Shown: positions 26,985 to 36,498, counted from the first letter of the stretch. The stretch is DNA of 64,000 nt from an uncultured Porphyromonadaceae bacterium (GCA_900548705.1 URLF01000001.1:1-64000); one strand, 5' to 3'. Notes: generated from the letters alone by a model not told the origin. Numbers and translations: made by a program.

Positions 26985-28187
26985 ATGATCTCAACGAAAT
27001 CATTGAGGAAATTCGTCACAAGCGTCTCATTGTGTGTGTCTGCCTGCGCGGCTTTCGCAGACAATGATGTCATGGAGCTTGCCGACACATGCACGACAGC
27101 ACCCGGCGATACCATACTGATGGATAACAAGACTCATAAAAGGAACATTGTCCAGAAAATAATCGATTACTTCGGTCAGACCAACGCCGAAAAACCTGAG
27201 AAGAAATTTGATGTTTCTGTAATCGGAGGTCCGAGCTATTCCGCCGCCACATCTTTTGAAATCGCCGGACTTGTCTCAGGGCTGTACAAATCGCGACGCG
27301 ACTCCCTTACCCCCCGAAGCGATATCTCTATCTACGCCGAAGGCTCCGTAACCGGATTCTACAATTTCGGCATCAAGGGTAACCACATTTTTCCCGCCGA
27401 CAAGATGAGAATCGTATATGATGCGAACTTTTGTCATTTCCCGTTGAAATTCTGGGGGATAGGATACGAGAACGGCATCAATGAAGAAAACGAGAGCAAA
27501 TACACCCTTCTGGAGTCGGCTGTGACCATGCAGTTCCTCTGGAAAGCTCCACACAGCATTTTCTTGGGACCATCAGTCAACTTCAATTACCAGAAAGCCA
27601 CAAAAATAGAGCGTCCCGAATTATGGGAAGGGCAGGAGCAGAGGGTTTTCTGCTACGGACTTGGTATTGTGTTCTCAATCGATACCCGTGATTTGCCGAC
27701 AAACGCCTCCAAGGGGTTTTATGTCGGAGTGCATCAACAATTCTTCCCCAAATTCATGGGCAACAAATATCCGTTTTCGATGACCGAAGTGTCAGCGATG
27801 TATTACCGGAAAGTGTGGCAGTCAGGGATTCTGGCATTCAGACTCCATGGAGCTGCCGCCTATGGTAATCCGCCATGGGGCATGTTGCCTACGCTTGACA
27901 ACGGCAATGCCGTAAGAGGTTATTACGAGGGACGATACCGCGACAAGAATGAAGCCGACATTCTCGTGGAACTGCGTCAGCATGTGTGGAGACGAAACGG
28001 CATCGTCGTGTGGGGTGGAGCAGGAACTGTGTTCCGGAAATTCAACCAAATCGGTTGGCACACTCTTCTGCCGTCATATGGAGTAGGCTATCGCTGGGAA
28101 TTCAAAAACAAAGTCAACGTCAGGGTAGATGTGGGTCTCGGTAAACATTCCAAATCCATAAGTTTTGGCATCAACGAGGCGTTCTGA
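26985..28187 (+). CDS. BamA/TamA-type (Omp85-like) outer membrane barrel protein
   Basis: A 400-residue exported protein with signal peptide (RKFVTSVSLCVSACAAFAD). It lacks POTRA domains; after a linker of about 50 residues the barrel begins near 75 (FDVSVIGGPSYSAATSFEIAGLVSG). VRGYYEGRYRDKNEADILVELR near 310 corresponds to the VRGF/Y loop-6 motif of Omp85 proteins, and the C-terminus ends in Phe (ISFGINEAF). It is similar in size and layout to the bacterial surface antigen (D15) proteins without POTRA domains found in Bacteroidales; cargo unknown. The ATG at 26985 is fixed by the promoter. The phosphoethanolamine transferase gene follows 47 nt later and may share the transcript. Confidence 0.82.
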   Translation: MISTKSLRKFVTSVSLCVSACAAFADNDVMELADTCTTAPGDTILMDNKTHKRNIVQKIIDYFGQTNAEKPEKKFDVSVIGGPSYSAATSFEIAGLVSGLYKSRRDSLTPRSDISIYAEGSVTGFYNFGIKGNHIFPADKMRIVYDANFCHFPLKFWGIGYENGINEENESKYTLLESAVTMQFLWKAPHSIFLGPSVNFNYQKATKIERPELWEGQEQRVFCYGLGIVFSIDTRDLPTNASKGFYVGVHQQFFPKFMGNKYPFSMTEVSAMYYRKVWQSGILAFRLHGAAAYGNPPWGMLPTLDNGNAVRGYYEGRYRDKNEADILVELRQHVWRRNGIVVWGGAGTVFRKFNQIGWHTLLPSYGVGYRWEFKNKVNVRVDVGLGKHSKSISFGINEAF

Positions 28188-28234
28188 CCCCTGTATTACT
28201 ATCACACATACCGAGTAAAGTAAAATCCAGTCCC

Positions 28235-29940
28235 GTGTCTTTAAAAAACAACATAATCTACCCGCTGAGAAAATTCTTCGGGGACGCAAGATGGCTTGCG
28301 ATATGGATTCCGCTTGTCCTGATTGTTCCCAATATCGCCTTGAGCATAACCGAACCGGTTTCATGGCTCAGCGCGGTTGTCAACATATTGCTCCCATACG
28401 GAGTGTATATGTTAATCATGACCTTGTGGAAACGGACTGGAATTTCCGCTTTGATGACAATCCCCTTTATGTTTTTCGCGGGATTCCAGATTGTATTGCT
28501 ATATCTCTACGGAGGGTCGGTCATCGCCGTCGATATGTTCCTCAATGTGGTGACAACAAATGTTTCGGAAGCGACCGAACTGCTTGGGAATCTGATGCTG
28601 GCTATGGGGGTGGTGATTATTCTGTATGTCCCGGCCATAATCTGGGGAGTATATGCCACTGTCAGGAAGTCGAAACTTCAGAAGTCATTTAGAAAGACAC
28701 TCGCACAGACCGGCGGCATAATAACTGTGGTTGGCGGGTTACTGGCGACTATCGCTGCGATGACAACAAGCGGATACAGCTTCATTCACGAGACATTTCC
28801 CTTGAATGCAATATCCAATATGATTGAAGCTTGCCACCGTTATGACGAGACTGAACGGCACGAAGAGTTGTCTTCCGGGTTCACCTATGACGCACGTTTC
28901 ACCGGGAATCCCGACGAAAGGGAGGTCTATGTGTTTGTCGTAGGCGAGACTGCGCGAGGAGACAACTGGCAACTCGGGGGATATGAGCGCGAGACCAATC
29001 CGCTTCTCTCTAATGAGGAAGGGCTGGTATTCTTCAAAAAATCCATTTCGGAGTCAAACACGACGCATAAAAGCGTACCTATGCTGATAAGCTTCGCTAA
29101 CGCGGAGAATTTTGATTCCATCGCCCATTACAAAAGTATCATCACAGCTTTCAAGGAGGCCGGCTTCTCGACAGCGTTCATCTCAAACCAGCTGCGCAAT
29201 CGCTCATTCACAGAGTATTTCGGCAATGAAGCCGACACCACAATATATGTGACAGACACGAAGGCCAAAAACCATCCCTATGATGAAGCGGTCCTCCAGC
29301 CATTAAGCCGTCTGCTGTCTGATTCATCTGCCCGCAAGCAGCTGATTGTCATCCATACATACGGGTCGCATTTCAAGTATCTCGACAGATACACCGAATC
29401 ATTCTCTTTCTTCACTCGGACCAGGCGATAGACGCGAGCCTATCAAATCGGGATCAGTTGATAAACGCGTATGACAACACCATACGTTACACCGACTTCA
29501 TCCTCCATTCAATCATATCGACTCTGCGGGAGCAAGATTGCCGCGCCGCGCTGATTTATGCGTCTGACCATGGGGAAGACATCTTTGACGACGAGCGGCA
29601 TCGTTTCCTCCACGCGTCGCCGGCCCCGACCTATTGGCAAATCCATCAGGCAAGTCTTGTATGGCTTTCACCCAAACTGACCCAGGATAATCCGGAGATG
29701 GCCATAGCGTTGAAGGATAATTCCCGCAAACGCATATCTCCCCAGAAATCGCTTTTCCCGACCGCAATGCAGCTGGCATCGATTTCCTCCCCGTTGGTAG
29801 TGGATTCCCTGTCTCTGGTGTCGTCTCATTACCATCCGGCCCCTCCGGTCTACCTCAACGACCTGAATCAGCCGTTGCCCATCAACTCCTGCGGTCTCAA
29901 AGAAACCGACCTGAAAAAATTAACCCCGCTATTAAATTGA
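28235..29940 (+). pseudogene. Phosphoethanolamine transferase (EptA-like), frameshifted
   Basis: An inner-membrane alkaline-phosphatase-fold enzyme that would add phosphoethanolamine to lipid A or core. Part 1 (28235-29431, GTG start, 398 residues) has transmembrane helices near 22-40, 45-66, 73-95, 117-141 and 158-178. These are followed by the catalytic domain with VVGETARGDNW (nucleophile Thr239) and NTTHKSVPMLI. The frame then fails near 29417. Part 2, with TTG in frame at 29458, continues exactly in the frame one base over: DQAIDASLSNRDQL, then NAYDNTIRYTDF and the metal-binding SDHGED, to 29940. Restoring one missing base (an ACT-CCG-GAC context, now ACT-CGG-ACC) gives a 568-residue enzyme. 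It may be a true mutation, phase variation or a sequencing error. Confidence 0.85.
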
Positions 29941-29949
29941 GAAAATAAC

Positions 29950-29984
29950 AACCGCGTCGCTGCAATCACTGCTGCGACGCGGTT
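29950..29984. terminator. Bidirectional terminator between the phosphoethanolamine transferase and M56 genes
   Basis: An 11-bp perfect G+C-rich stem (29950-29960 with 29974-29984) lies between convergent genes, 10 nt after one stop and 20 nt after the other. Confidence 0.75.
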
Positions 29985-30003
29985 AAGGTATTAGTGTATG
30001 ATG

Positions 30004-31710
30004 TTATTTCTTTTTTAGTTCGATGCGGATGACGGTTTCGGCCTTGTTGGACTTGTCTATCGACATTGATTCGATGTCGGTGGCCGGGATGGACTTGAGG
30101 TCACCTTCATATCGTTCGCCGTTGACATAATAGACCACATTGTCGGGCATGCCGTCCGGACTTAACAGGAAATGGATTGTCTCACCATTCTGTTTCACCG
30201 AAACCCCAGACCAAGTGCTGGACTTCCCGGACTCATCTGTGCTTACAGAGGTTGAAACAGAGGTCGAGGTGGAGCCATCAGCGATTGCCTTGGTGTCATC
30301 CCCCACTGTACGGAAGTTGACCGGAAGCGCATACCAGACTGCGACAGGTTTCCCATTGGACATGCCGGGAGTCCATTTCGGGAAGGATTTCACCACTCTG
30401 ATTGCTTCGGCGTCAAGACGGGAGTCAAGAGACCTGATAACCTGCACATCGCCGATTGATCCGTCTTTCTCGACCACGAATTTCAGCACCACGCATCCAT
30501 TGATGTCATCGGTGCCTTCGGGACGCTCGATGTTTGCGATGATATAATCCATCATCGCCCGCATCCCTCCGGGATATTCAGGCATCTGCTGGACAGCACT
30601 GGCAGTCTCGTCTGCTTTGTCTTCCTTGTCTGAATCAGAAGAGGAGGATGCCATCTCAACCGTTGTCCCGGCTGCAGAGGAGCTTACAGTGGAGACAGTG
30701 ACGGTATTCACTCGTCCCTTGACTGCCGGCAGAGGAATGACTGAGATTTGTCCGTCCGCAGGATTTTCATTAACTTTGTCAATGGATTCCAAGGAACCCA
30801 ACTGCGTGGAGGATACGGCTGACAAAGCGGAGGCAACCGCCGGAAGCTGTGAAATCCAGAAAGCAGCCCCGAGAGCGGGGAGCAGAAGCAGGGGACGCAA
30901 TGCCCTGCGACGCGATGTCTTTTGATTGTACATCATAGTGATACGTTTTTTAAGTTTACTGTGATTGAGGCTGTTGGCAAGTGACGGGAATCTCGCGCCG
31001 ACAGCCTTTTTTATTAATAGCATCTGATATTCCTTAACATTCACGCCTGAAGAGATGACCCGGTCATCTGCCTGATACTCGTGGATGGTCTTGAGCTCCT
31101 CCCTCATCAGCCATGCGGCAGGATTGAACCACTGGAGCACGCATACGGCCTGGGCGAACAGCAAATCGAGCCAATGGCAGAATTCAACGTGACTCTTTTC
31201 GTGGAGCATTATCATCGGGCCATACTGCTCGAAATCCTTGCGGGGAATCACTATCGTGCGGCAAAAGCTGAACGGAGCAATCGATTCATCTTCCGTCAGT
31301 ATCACATCCCTGCCATCTATACTTATCTTCTCTCCGTTATGGATGACCTTATGAAGCCGTATGAAATTAAATACTGTCATTATTGTGACAACCGCCATAC
31401 CGGCCATATAAACCCATACCAGAATGGAGAGACACACATCCCAGGGGGAAGATTGTTCCTCGACAAATTCCAGGGGAAATGCTTCAAGATTTATGTCTAT
31501 CGCCATTGCGGAATCAACGGATTTGACGGAAAGAATTCCCGAAAGCCATCTCCATAGAGAAGGAAAACCCATCGCGGCAATGTAAATCAACCACAACACA
31601 AGACGGTTGACCTTATGGTAATTTTCCGAAGACAAAACCCATTTGTAGGCGAGATACATACAAGCCAGCAATATGGATGATGTCAATGAATATGCGAGCA
31701 GCTGTCCCAT
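30004..31710 (-). CDS. M56 (BlaR1-type) membrane metallopeptidase with TonB C-terminal domain
   Basis: A 568-residue sensor/peptidase. Transmembrane helices lie near 5-25, 36-58 and 93-117, and near 275-295. The zinc site is MLHEKSHVEFCH with His170, Glu171 and His174, and the downstream IHEYQADDRV supplies a further acidic ligand. After a Ser/Thr/Asp-rich linker (about 300-375) comes a TonB-type C-terminal domain (PEYPGGMRAMMDYI, GCVVLKFVVEKDGSI, PKWTPGMSNGKPV). A final beta segment contains YYVNGERY. The family cleaves its partner BlaI-type repressor upon signal; that repressor gene lies 11 nt upstream in the same operon. The signal is unknown; no beta-lactamase is nearby. Confidence 0.9.
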   Translation of the reverse strand: MGQLLAYSLTSSILLACMYLAYKWVLSSENYHKVNRLVLWLIYIAAMGFPSLWRWLSGILSVKSVDSAMAIDINLEAFPLEFVEEQSSPWDVCLSILVWVYMAGMAVVTIMTVFNFIRLHKVIHNGEKISIDGRDVILTEDESIAPFSFCRTIVIPRKDFEQYGPMIMLHEKSHVEFCHWLDLLFAQAVCVLQWFNPAAWLMREELKTIHEYQADDRVISSGVNVKEYQMLLIKKAVGARFPSLANSLNHSKLKKRITMMYNQKTSRRRALRPLLLLPALGAAFWISQLPAVASALSAVSSTQLGSLESIDKVNENPADGQISVIPLPAVKGRVNTVTVSTVSSSAAGTTVEMASSSSDSDKEDKADETASAVQQMPEYPGGMRAMMDYIIANIERPEGTDDINGCVVLKFVVEKDGSIGDVQVIRSLDSRLDAEAIRVVKSFPKWTPGMSNGKPVAVWYALPVNFRTVGDDTKAIADGSTSTSVSTSVSTDESGKSSTWSGVSVKQNGETIHFLLSPDGMPDNVVYYVNGERYEGDLKSIPATDIESMSIDKSNKAETVIRIELKKK

Positions 31711-31721
31711 TGAAGTGATTA

Positions 31722-32144
31722 TTACAGATTGGAATCTTTGATATTGTCTGCGACTGAACGGCGTTCGACAATATCTATTATCTGACGCAACTCCTCGACT
31801 GAGATTTTCTCCTCCTCGACCAGTGCCGATACCGCCGACTTATATGAGTTATTGAAGAAATTGGCAACGAGGTCACGGAACGAGCGTTCACGGAATTGCT
31901 CCTGACGGGATATGGCGTAGTAACGATGTGACGCACCGATTACCTCGTGGCCGATATGTCCTTTCTCTTCAAGAATCCTGACGGTTGTGGATACGGTGTT
32001 GAAATGAGGTTTCGGTTCGGGATAAAATTCCAGCATCTCACGCACAAACAGAGAGCCATGAGTCCAGAGGATTTTCATGACGGCCATCTCCTTCTCAGTC
32101 AGAAGGGCCGGCTTGCGTCCGGGTTTATTTCCAGAATTAGACAT
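31722..32144 (-). CDS. BlaI/MecI/CopY-family repressor
   Basis: A 140-residue winged-helix repressor: LTEKEMAVMKILWTHGSLFVREMLEFY, then the recognition-helix region FNTVSTTVRILEEKGHIGHEVIG, and a C-terminal dimerisation part. It probably controls itself and the M56 peptidase 11 nt downstream, which would inactivate it by proteolysis. The ATG at 32144 is preferred because an upstream in-frame extension to 32177 would lie in the promoter. Two matching dyads cover that promoter (32184-32199, 32204-32219). Confidence 0.92.
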   Translation of the reverse strand: MSNSGNKPGRKPALLTEKEMAVMKILWTHGSLFVREMLEFYPEPKPHFNTVSTTVRILEEKGHIGHEVIGASHRYYAISRQEQFRERSFRDLVANFFNNSYKSAVSALVEEEKISVEELRQIIDIVERRSVADNIKDSNL

Positions 32145-32174
32145 AATCGTTGATTGACATTGATATTGATATGG

Positions 32175-32205
32175 CAAAGGTAAAACTAATTTTTTAGTTA
32201 CGCAA
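32175..32205 (-). promoter_or_regulatory. Promoter of the blaI-M56 operon
   Basis: Minus-strand TACCTTTG (32182 to 32175) with TTG (32205-32203) 20 nt upstream. Both tandem operators overlap it. Confidence 0.75.
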
Positions 32206-32219
32206 CTAAAAAATTAGTT
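32184..32219. promoter_or_regulatory. Two tandem BlaI-type operators
   Basis: Two 16-bp dyads, AACTAA-N4-TTAGTT, at 32184-32199 and 32204-32219, centres 20 bp apart. Together they form one larger palindrome around 32200-32203. They fill the -33 to -7 spacer and the -33 box, so repressor binding would block RNA polymerase. They are assigned to the adjacent repressor by position. Confidence 0.75.
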
Positions 32220-32342
32220 TTGTTGTGATTTTTTTGAAGTGCGGGGTAAGACAGAGGGATGGAGCATTAACTACCCACCCTGAACTTTTACCCTATATAA
32301 TATGTTTAATGGGTGAAACAAAATTTCATAACACACAACAAC

Positions 32343-32909
32343 ATGGAATCGATTATCAATACTCACATTCCCGAATTCAAGGTACAGGCCTTTCATAACG
32401 GGGAATTCAAGACTGTGACCGACAAGGATGTCCTCGGCAAATGGGCAATCTTCTTTTTCTATCCCGCAGACTTCACTTTCGTGTGTCCGACCGAACTTGA
32501 AGATATGGCCGAAAAATACGAAGACTTCAAGAAACTCGGCGTGGAAGTCTACTCTGTCAGCACTGACTCCCATTTCGTACACAAAGCTTGGCACGATACG
32601 TCAGAAAGCATCAAGAAAATCCAATATCCCATGCTGGCCGACCCGACAGGTCTTCTCAGCCGCGCATTCGGCGTGATGATTGAAGAGGACGGCATGGCAT
32701 ACCGAGGCACTTTCGTCAGCAATCCTGAAGGAATTATCAAACTCGTCGAGATTCAGGACAACAGCATCGGGCGTAATGCCGAGGAGCTGCTCAGAAGGGT
32801 AGAGGCCGCGCAGTTCGTGGCAAGCCACGATGGCGAGGTTTGCCCCGCAAAATGGAAACAGGGTCAGGCCACACTGAAACCCAACATCGACCTTGTGGGT
32901 AAGATTTAA
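32343..32909 (+). CDS. ahpC: Alkyl hydroperoxide reductase peroxiredoxin subunit
   Basis: Typical 2-Cys peroxiredoxin that reduces H2O2 and organic peroxides; 188 residues. The peroxidatic Cys48 is in YPADFTFVCPTELED and the resolving Cys167 in DGEVCPAKW. The ATG at 32343 (MESIINTHIPEF) matches the family N-terminus; an upstream GTG is discarded. Its reductase AhpF lies downstream across a hairpin. Peroxide-responsive control (OxyR in this phylum) is likely but no operator was identified. Confidence 0.97.
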   Translation: MESIINTHIPEFKVQAFHNGEFKTVTDKDVLGKWAIFFFYPADFTFVCPTELEDMAEKYEDFKKLGVEVYSVSTDSHFVHKAWHDTSESIKKIQYPMLADPTGLLSRAFGVMIEEDGMAYRGTFVSNPEGIIKLVEIQDNSIGRNAEELLRRVEAAQFVASHDGEVCPAKWKQGQATLKPNIDLVGKI

Positions 32910-32960
32910 TTCTTCCGATGCGACCGGGTGTCGATAAACGCCCCCCGAGCATAAATGAAT

Positions 32961-33006
32961 TAACCCGGATAATCAATCGTTTACGCGCACTGGATTATCC
33001 GGGTTA
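32961..33006 (+). terminator. Hairpin between ahpC and ahpF
   Basis: A 14-bp perfect stem (32961-32974 with 32993-33006) followed by a short T-rich stretch. It probably terminates or attenuates transcripts from ahpC, lowering ahpF relative to ahpC. Confidence 0.7.
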
Positions 33007-33034
33007 TTTTCCATAATAAGCAAACCACACAACT

Positions 33035-34591
33035 ATGTTAGACAAAGAGATACTTAACCAATTAAAGGGGATATTCGCCAATCTGGAATCTGACATCTCA
33101 TTCCGTCTGGCGGTGAATGATTATTCATCTTTGGCAGAAGAGATGAAATCCTTTCTGGAAGATGTAGCCTCAACATCCTCAAAGCTTTCAGTGGAGACAG
33201 TCGTCGCAGATGTCAATGCTCCAATGTTCGAGATATTCAAAAATGGGGTTCCAACAGGTGTCAGCTTCTGCGGCATTCCAAACGGCCATGAATTCTCAAC
33301 CCTTTTGCTGGCCATATTGAATGCCGACGGTCAAGGGAAAAATCTTCCAGACGACACCCTTCGCCGCAGGATAGAGGCGTTGAACGGTCCCATAAAGCTC
33401 CGGACATTCGTCTCGCTTACGTGCACCAATTGTCCGGATGTTGCTCAGGCATTGAATGTGATTGCCCTGTTGAATTCCGGAGTTGAAAATGAGGTAATCG
33501 ACGGGGCTGTAGTTCCGGAACTCGTCGAGTCGCTCAATATACAATCCGTACCGACTGTCTATGCCGGTGACAATATTCTCAGTGTCGGCCGTTCGACATT
33601 GGGAGATCTGCTTGACAAGCTTGAATCCGCATATGGCTCCTCAAAGTCGGCCGGCGAGACTCCTGTGATGAGGGAATATGATGTGATTGTAGTCGGCGGT
33701 GGTCCTGCAGGCGCGACCGCCGCCATTTATTCCACAAGAAAGGGCTTCAATACGGCGGTTGTCGCGAAAGCCATCGGCGGTCAAGTCAGGGAAACCACGG
33801 GCATACAGAATATCACCTCCGTGCCTGAGACAACCGGTACAAAACTTGCCTCGGACATCAGGCAGCATATATCGTCTTACCCCATCGACATTTTCGAAAA
33901 CCGTTCTGTGGATTCTGTGAAAATCGAGGATGGGAAGAAGACTATTTCCTGTGGAAACGAAATCTTCTCGGCCCGCGCCTTGATCATTGCCACAGGAGCC
34001 GGTTGGCGCAAGCTGAATATACCCGGCGAAGAGGAACACATCGGAAAGGGTGTGGCATTTTGCACCCACTGCGACGGGCCATTTTACGCAGGGAAGAGGG
34101 TGGCAGTGGTCGGTGGAGGAAATTCAGGCATCGAAGCCGCCATAGACCTTGCGGGAATCTGTCCGTCTGTCGATGTTTTCGAATTTATGGATACCCTCAA
34201 AGCAGACGACGTATTGCGAGAAAAAGCAAAATCGCTGACCAATGTCACAATCCACACCTCCACACAAGTTCTGGAGGTATTGGGGGATGCCACTTCCATC
34301 TCGGGTGTAAAGGTCAAGAATCGTCTGACGGATGAAGAGATAATTTATCCCGTCGAAGGGGTCTTCGTTCAGATTGGACTCAAGCCAAACAGTGTTCCCT
34401 TCAATGAGCTGTTACCGACGACCCCGGCAGGTGAAATCATTGTGGATGAACGATGCCGCACCTCAGTCAAGGGGGTCTATGCGGCCGGTGATGTCACCAC
34501 TGTCCCATACAAGCAAATTGTGATTGCGATGGGAGAAGGCGGGAAAGCAGCATTATCGGCATTTGAGGATGCCATGCGTGGCGAAATTTAG
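33035..34591 (+). CDS. ahpF: Alkyl hydroperoxide reductase flavoprotein subunit
   Basis: FAD/NAD(P)H disulfide reductase that recycles AhpC; 518 residues. The N-terminal double thioredoxin-fold domain (1-200) carries the redox pair Cys130/Cys133 (LTCTNCPD). The FAD site GGGPAGATAA starts near 221. The thioredoxin-reductase-like centre is AFCTHCDGPF with Cys343/Cys346, followed by the NAD-binding VVGGGNSG. The C-terminal GVYAAGDVTTVPYKQIVIAMGEG closes the FAD site. Downstream of ahpC with a hairpin between; ends at a bidirectional terminator. Confidence 0.96.
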   Translation: MLDKEILNQLKGIFANLESDISFRLAVNDYSSLAEEMKSFLEDVASTSSKLSVETVVADVNAPMFEIFKNGVPTGVSFCGIPNGHEFSTLLLAILNADGQGKNLPDDTLRRRIEALNGPIKLRTFVSLTCTNCPDVAQALNVIALLNSGVENEVIDGAVVPELVESLNIQSVPTVYAGDNILSVGRSTLGDLLDKLESAYGSSKSAGETPVMREYDVIVVGGGPAGATAAIYSTRKGFNTAVVAKAIGGQVRETTGIQNITSVPETTGTKLASDIRQHISSYPIDIFENRSVDSVKIEDGKKTISCGNEIFSARALIIATGAGWRKLNIPGEEEHIGKGVAFCTHCDGPFYAGKRVAVVGGGNSGIEAAIDLAGICPSVDVFEFMDTLKADDVLREKAKSLTNVTIHTSTQVLEVLGDATSISGVKVKNRLTDEEIIYPVEGVFVQIGLKPNSVPFNELLPTTPAGEIIVDERCRTSVKGVYAAGDVTTVPYKQIVIAMGEGGKAALSAFEDAMRGEI

Positions 34592-34626
34592 CAGCCCAAG
34601 TTATTCCTTTATCATTCCATATGATC

Positions 34627-34665
34627 AAGACGCGGCGTTGCACTTAAATTTGCAAGCCGCGTCTT
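34627..34665. terminator. Bidirectional terminator between ahpF and the T9SS protein gene
   Basis: A 10-bp perfect G+C-rich stem (34627-34636 with 34656-34665), 19-nt loop region with further pairing, and T-rich 3' flank on the plus strand. It separates convergent genes. Confidence 0.75.
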
Positions 34666-34671
34666 TCTATT

Positions 34672-36306
34672 TTATTTCAAGTAGATTTTATGAGGAAAGC
34701 CATCAAGCATCAAGACATAGACGCCGGAATCCAGATGTCTCAGTGATATGTTTTCTGTATGTTCCGGAAGAAGCTTTCCGGCATAAACAGTCACTCCGCT
34801 CATTGTTAATATTTTGATTTCTATTGAATTTTTGACATATGAGACAGTCAACACTTTGTCTTGGACTATGAAATCAAATCGGGATGCGTTATCCATTCCC
34901 GGGACTATCCCTGACGCGATTGGTTCATCAGCAAGAGATATGCGGTAGACTCCAAGTATCGATCCAGGCATATAAGCATACACTGTGGTTGCTTGGGATT
35001 GAGCGGGTGTTTTGCTACCACCGGATGTCGCAGCTGTAGCCGGAACAGATATGATTTTCGGACGCAAGTTCTGGTATATTGCCGGAGGATAGGGAAATTT
35101 ATGCTCAGGAAACTGCCATAATGGCTTGAGTGAGGAGAAATCTGAAATGTCATTCCAATGGGCCACTTTAAAGATTGTGCCGTCATAGGAATTATATTTG
35201 TAAGGCAGAACAAGGAATGTTTCATCCGCGACCTTTACAGGGAATGCCCCGAAACAGTGGGTGTCGGCATATGACAGGTCAGGATTGGACAACATGCTTG
35301 TCTGATTGAGCATTGGATATTCCCCTTGGGCTGATACTGTATGCAGTTCACCATTGTCTTTATATAATAGGAGAGGGGAGTGTTGCATCGGATGGTCAGT
35401 GGTGCCGAATCCTTGTACGATATGATGGGTTTCATCAATCTCTGCCACATAGAACATCCCTTTCCAAGGAGAACCAGAGGAAGCATACGTGCGGGTGTCA
35501 AACGTATAGTCTACCGAATCATAACGGGTTATTTCAATTTCCGGCAGGGTTGCCCCTTTCGAGAAAATCAATTTACAACGTGAGGGGAAATAGGTATGCC
35601 CGGCGGTGTTTCCCCAGAAATGCCAGCAACCTATCGAAAACTGGAAGTCGCCCGACAGCAAATCTCCGGTCATTCCCAACCATTCGTAATCGGTCTGGAA
35701 GTGGTGACCAATCTCAGTGTCCTCAAATTCAGGGGCGATGGTAGTGATGTATTCAAGATTCCGGTCATATACTTGTATAAACAACGACATCTTTTTACCA
35801 GATGTTGTCGCCTTCAACCCGACCACCGCGATATGCCCTGCATCATCCGACATCACATAGCGTTGGAGCGACGAATCGACAAGATCACCGGAGAAATCAG
35901 ATTGCAAATCGGGAAGTGCCTCACCAGTGGAGGCGTTGAATCTTCTAAGGGTTATTGTTTCGCCGGGAGATTGATATTTCTCCACATACACATATACGAT
36001 GTCATCTATGACAAAGATGTTGTGATTGTTTTGATTTGGGTCATTGATGCCATCGCCGCCTCCGGCTTTTGACATATCCATCTCCCATAAAGCCGTCATA
36101 GAGGCATATTTTTCCGTGGCACCTGAATTGCCGGACAATTGCATTTCGTTGAATGTCGAAAGCTCGTCCGGAGCGGCAAGCCCTTCAGCCGACTGGGAAT
36201 ATGTAGCCAATGAGATGCTAAGCATAAATCCTATAAGGGTTACCCTTATGGCGCCAAAGGCGCCATAAGTTTTGCGGAAACCCTGCGATTGGAAAATTTT
36301 ATTCAT
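34672..36306 (-). CDS. Secreted protein with type IX secretion-like C-terminal domain
   Basis: A 544-residue exported protein of unknown function. An N-terminal hydrophobic stretch (VTLIGFMLSISLATYSQS, about 22-39) acts as a signal peptide. The body is predicted beta-rich with repeated aromatic strands, suggesting a propeller-like or WD40-like fold (inference). The last 80 residues (SIEIKILTMSGVTVYAGKLLPE, then LRHLDSGVYVLMLDG, ending HKIYLK) match the type A sorting domain of the T9SS, which directs outer-membrane export and cell-surface attachment. Met28 (36225) is an alternative start. The region coding residues 13-24 contains two overlapping palindromes (36233-36269). Confidence 0.75.
   Translation of the reverse strand: MNKIFQSQGFRKTYGAFGAIRVTLIGFMLSISLATYSQSAEGLAAPDELSTFNEMQLSGNSGATEKYASMTALWEMDMSKAGGGDGINDPNQNNHNIFVIDDIVYVYVEKYQSPGETITLRRFNASTGEALPDLQSDFSGDLVDSSLQRYVMSDDAGHIAVVGLKATTSGKKMSLFIQVYDRNLEYITTIAPEFEDTEIGHHFQTDYEWLGMTGDLLSGDFQFSIGCWHFWGNTAGHTYFPSRCKLIFSKGATLPEIEITRYDSVDYTFDTRTYASSGSPWKGMFYVAEIDETHHIVQGFGTTDHPMQHSPLLLYKDNGELHTVSAQGEYPMLNQTSMLSNPDLSYADTHCFGAFPVKVADETFLVLPYKYNSYDGTIFKVAHWNDISDFSSLKPLWQFPEHKFPYPPAIYQNLRPKIISVPATAATSGGSKTPAQSQATTVYAYMPGSILGVYRISLADEPIASGIVPGMDNASRFDFIVQDKVLTVSYVKNSIEIKILTMSGVTVYAGKLLPEHTENISLRHLDSGVYVLMLDGFPHKIYLK
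36233..36269. repeat. Two overlapping palindromes near the start of the T9SS protein gene
   Basis: 36233-36249 is a 17-bp palindrome with one central base. 36245-36269 is a hairpin with perfect 11-bp arms and 3-nt loop. They share 36245-36249, so the two RNA folds exclude each other. Confidence 0.75.
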
Positions 36307-36498
36307 TGTGTGTAATTAAAATCTTAACTTGCCACGCGTAATTAATGTGAGGAAATGCCGCGTAGAAAATTCAGAATTGATTATTTCTGTAAATTTTCGA
36401 TAAAATTAGGACAAATAATTGGTTCCACGAAATATTACACATTTTTTAACATTAAAAACAGGATGAAATGGGCGTTACCGTCTGTATGTGGCGAAATA

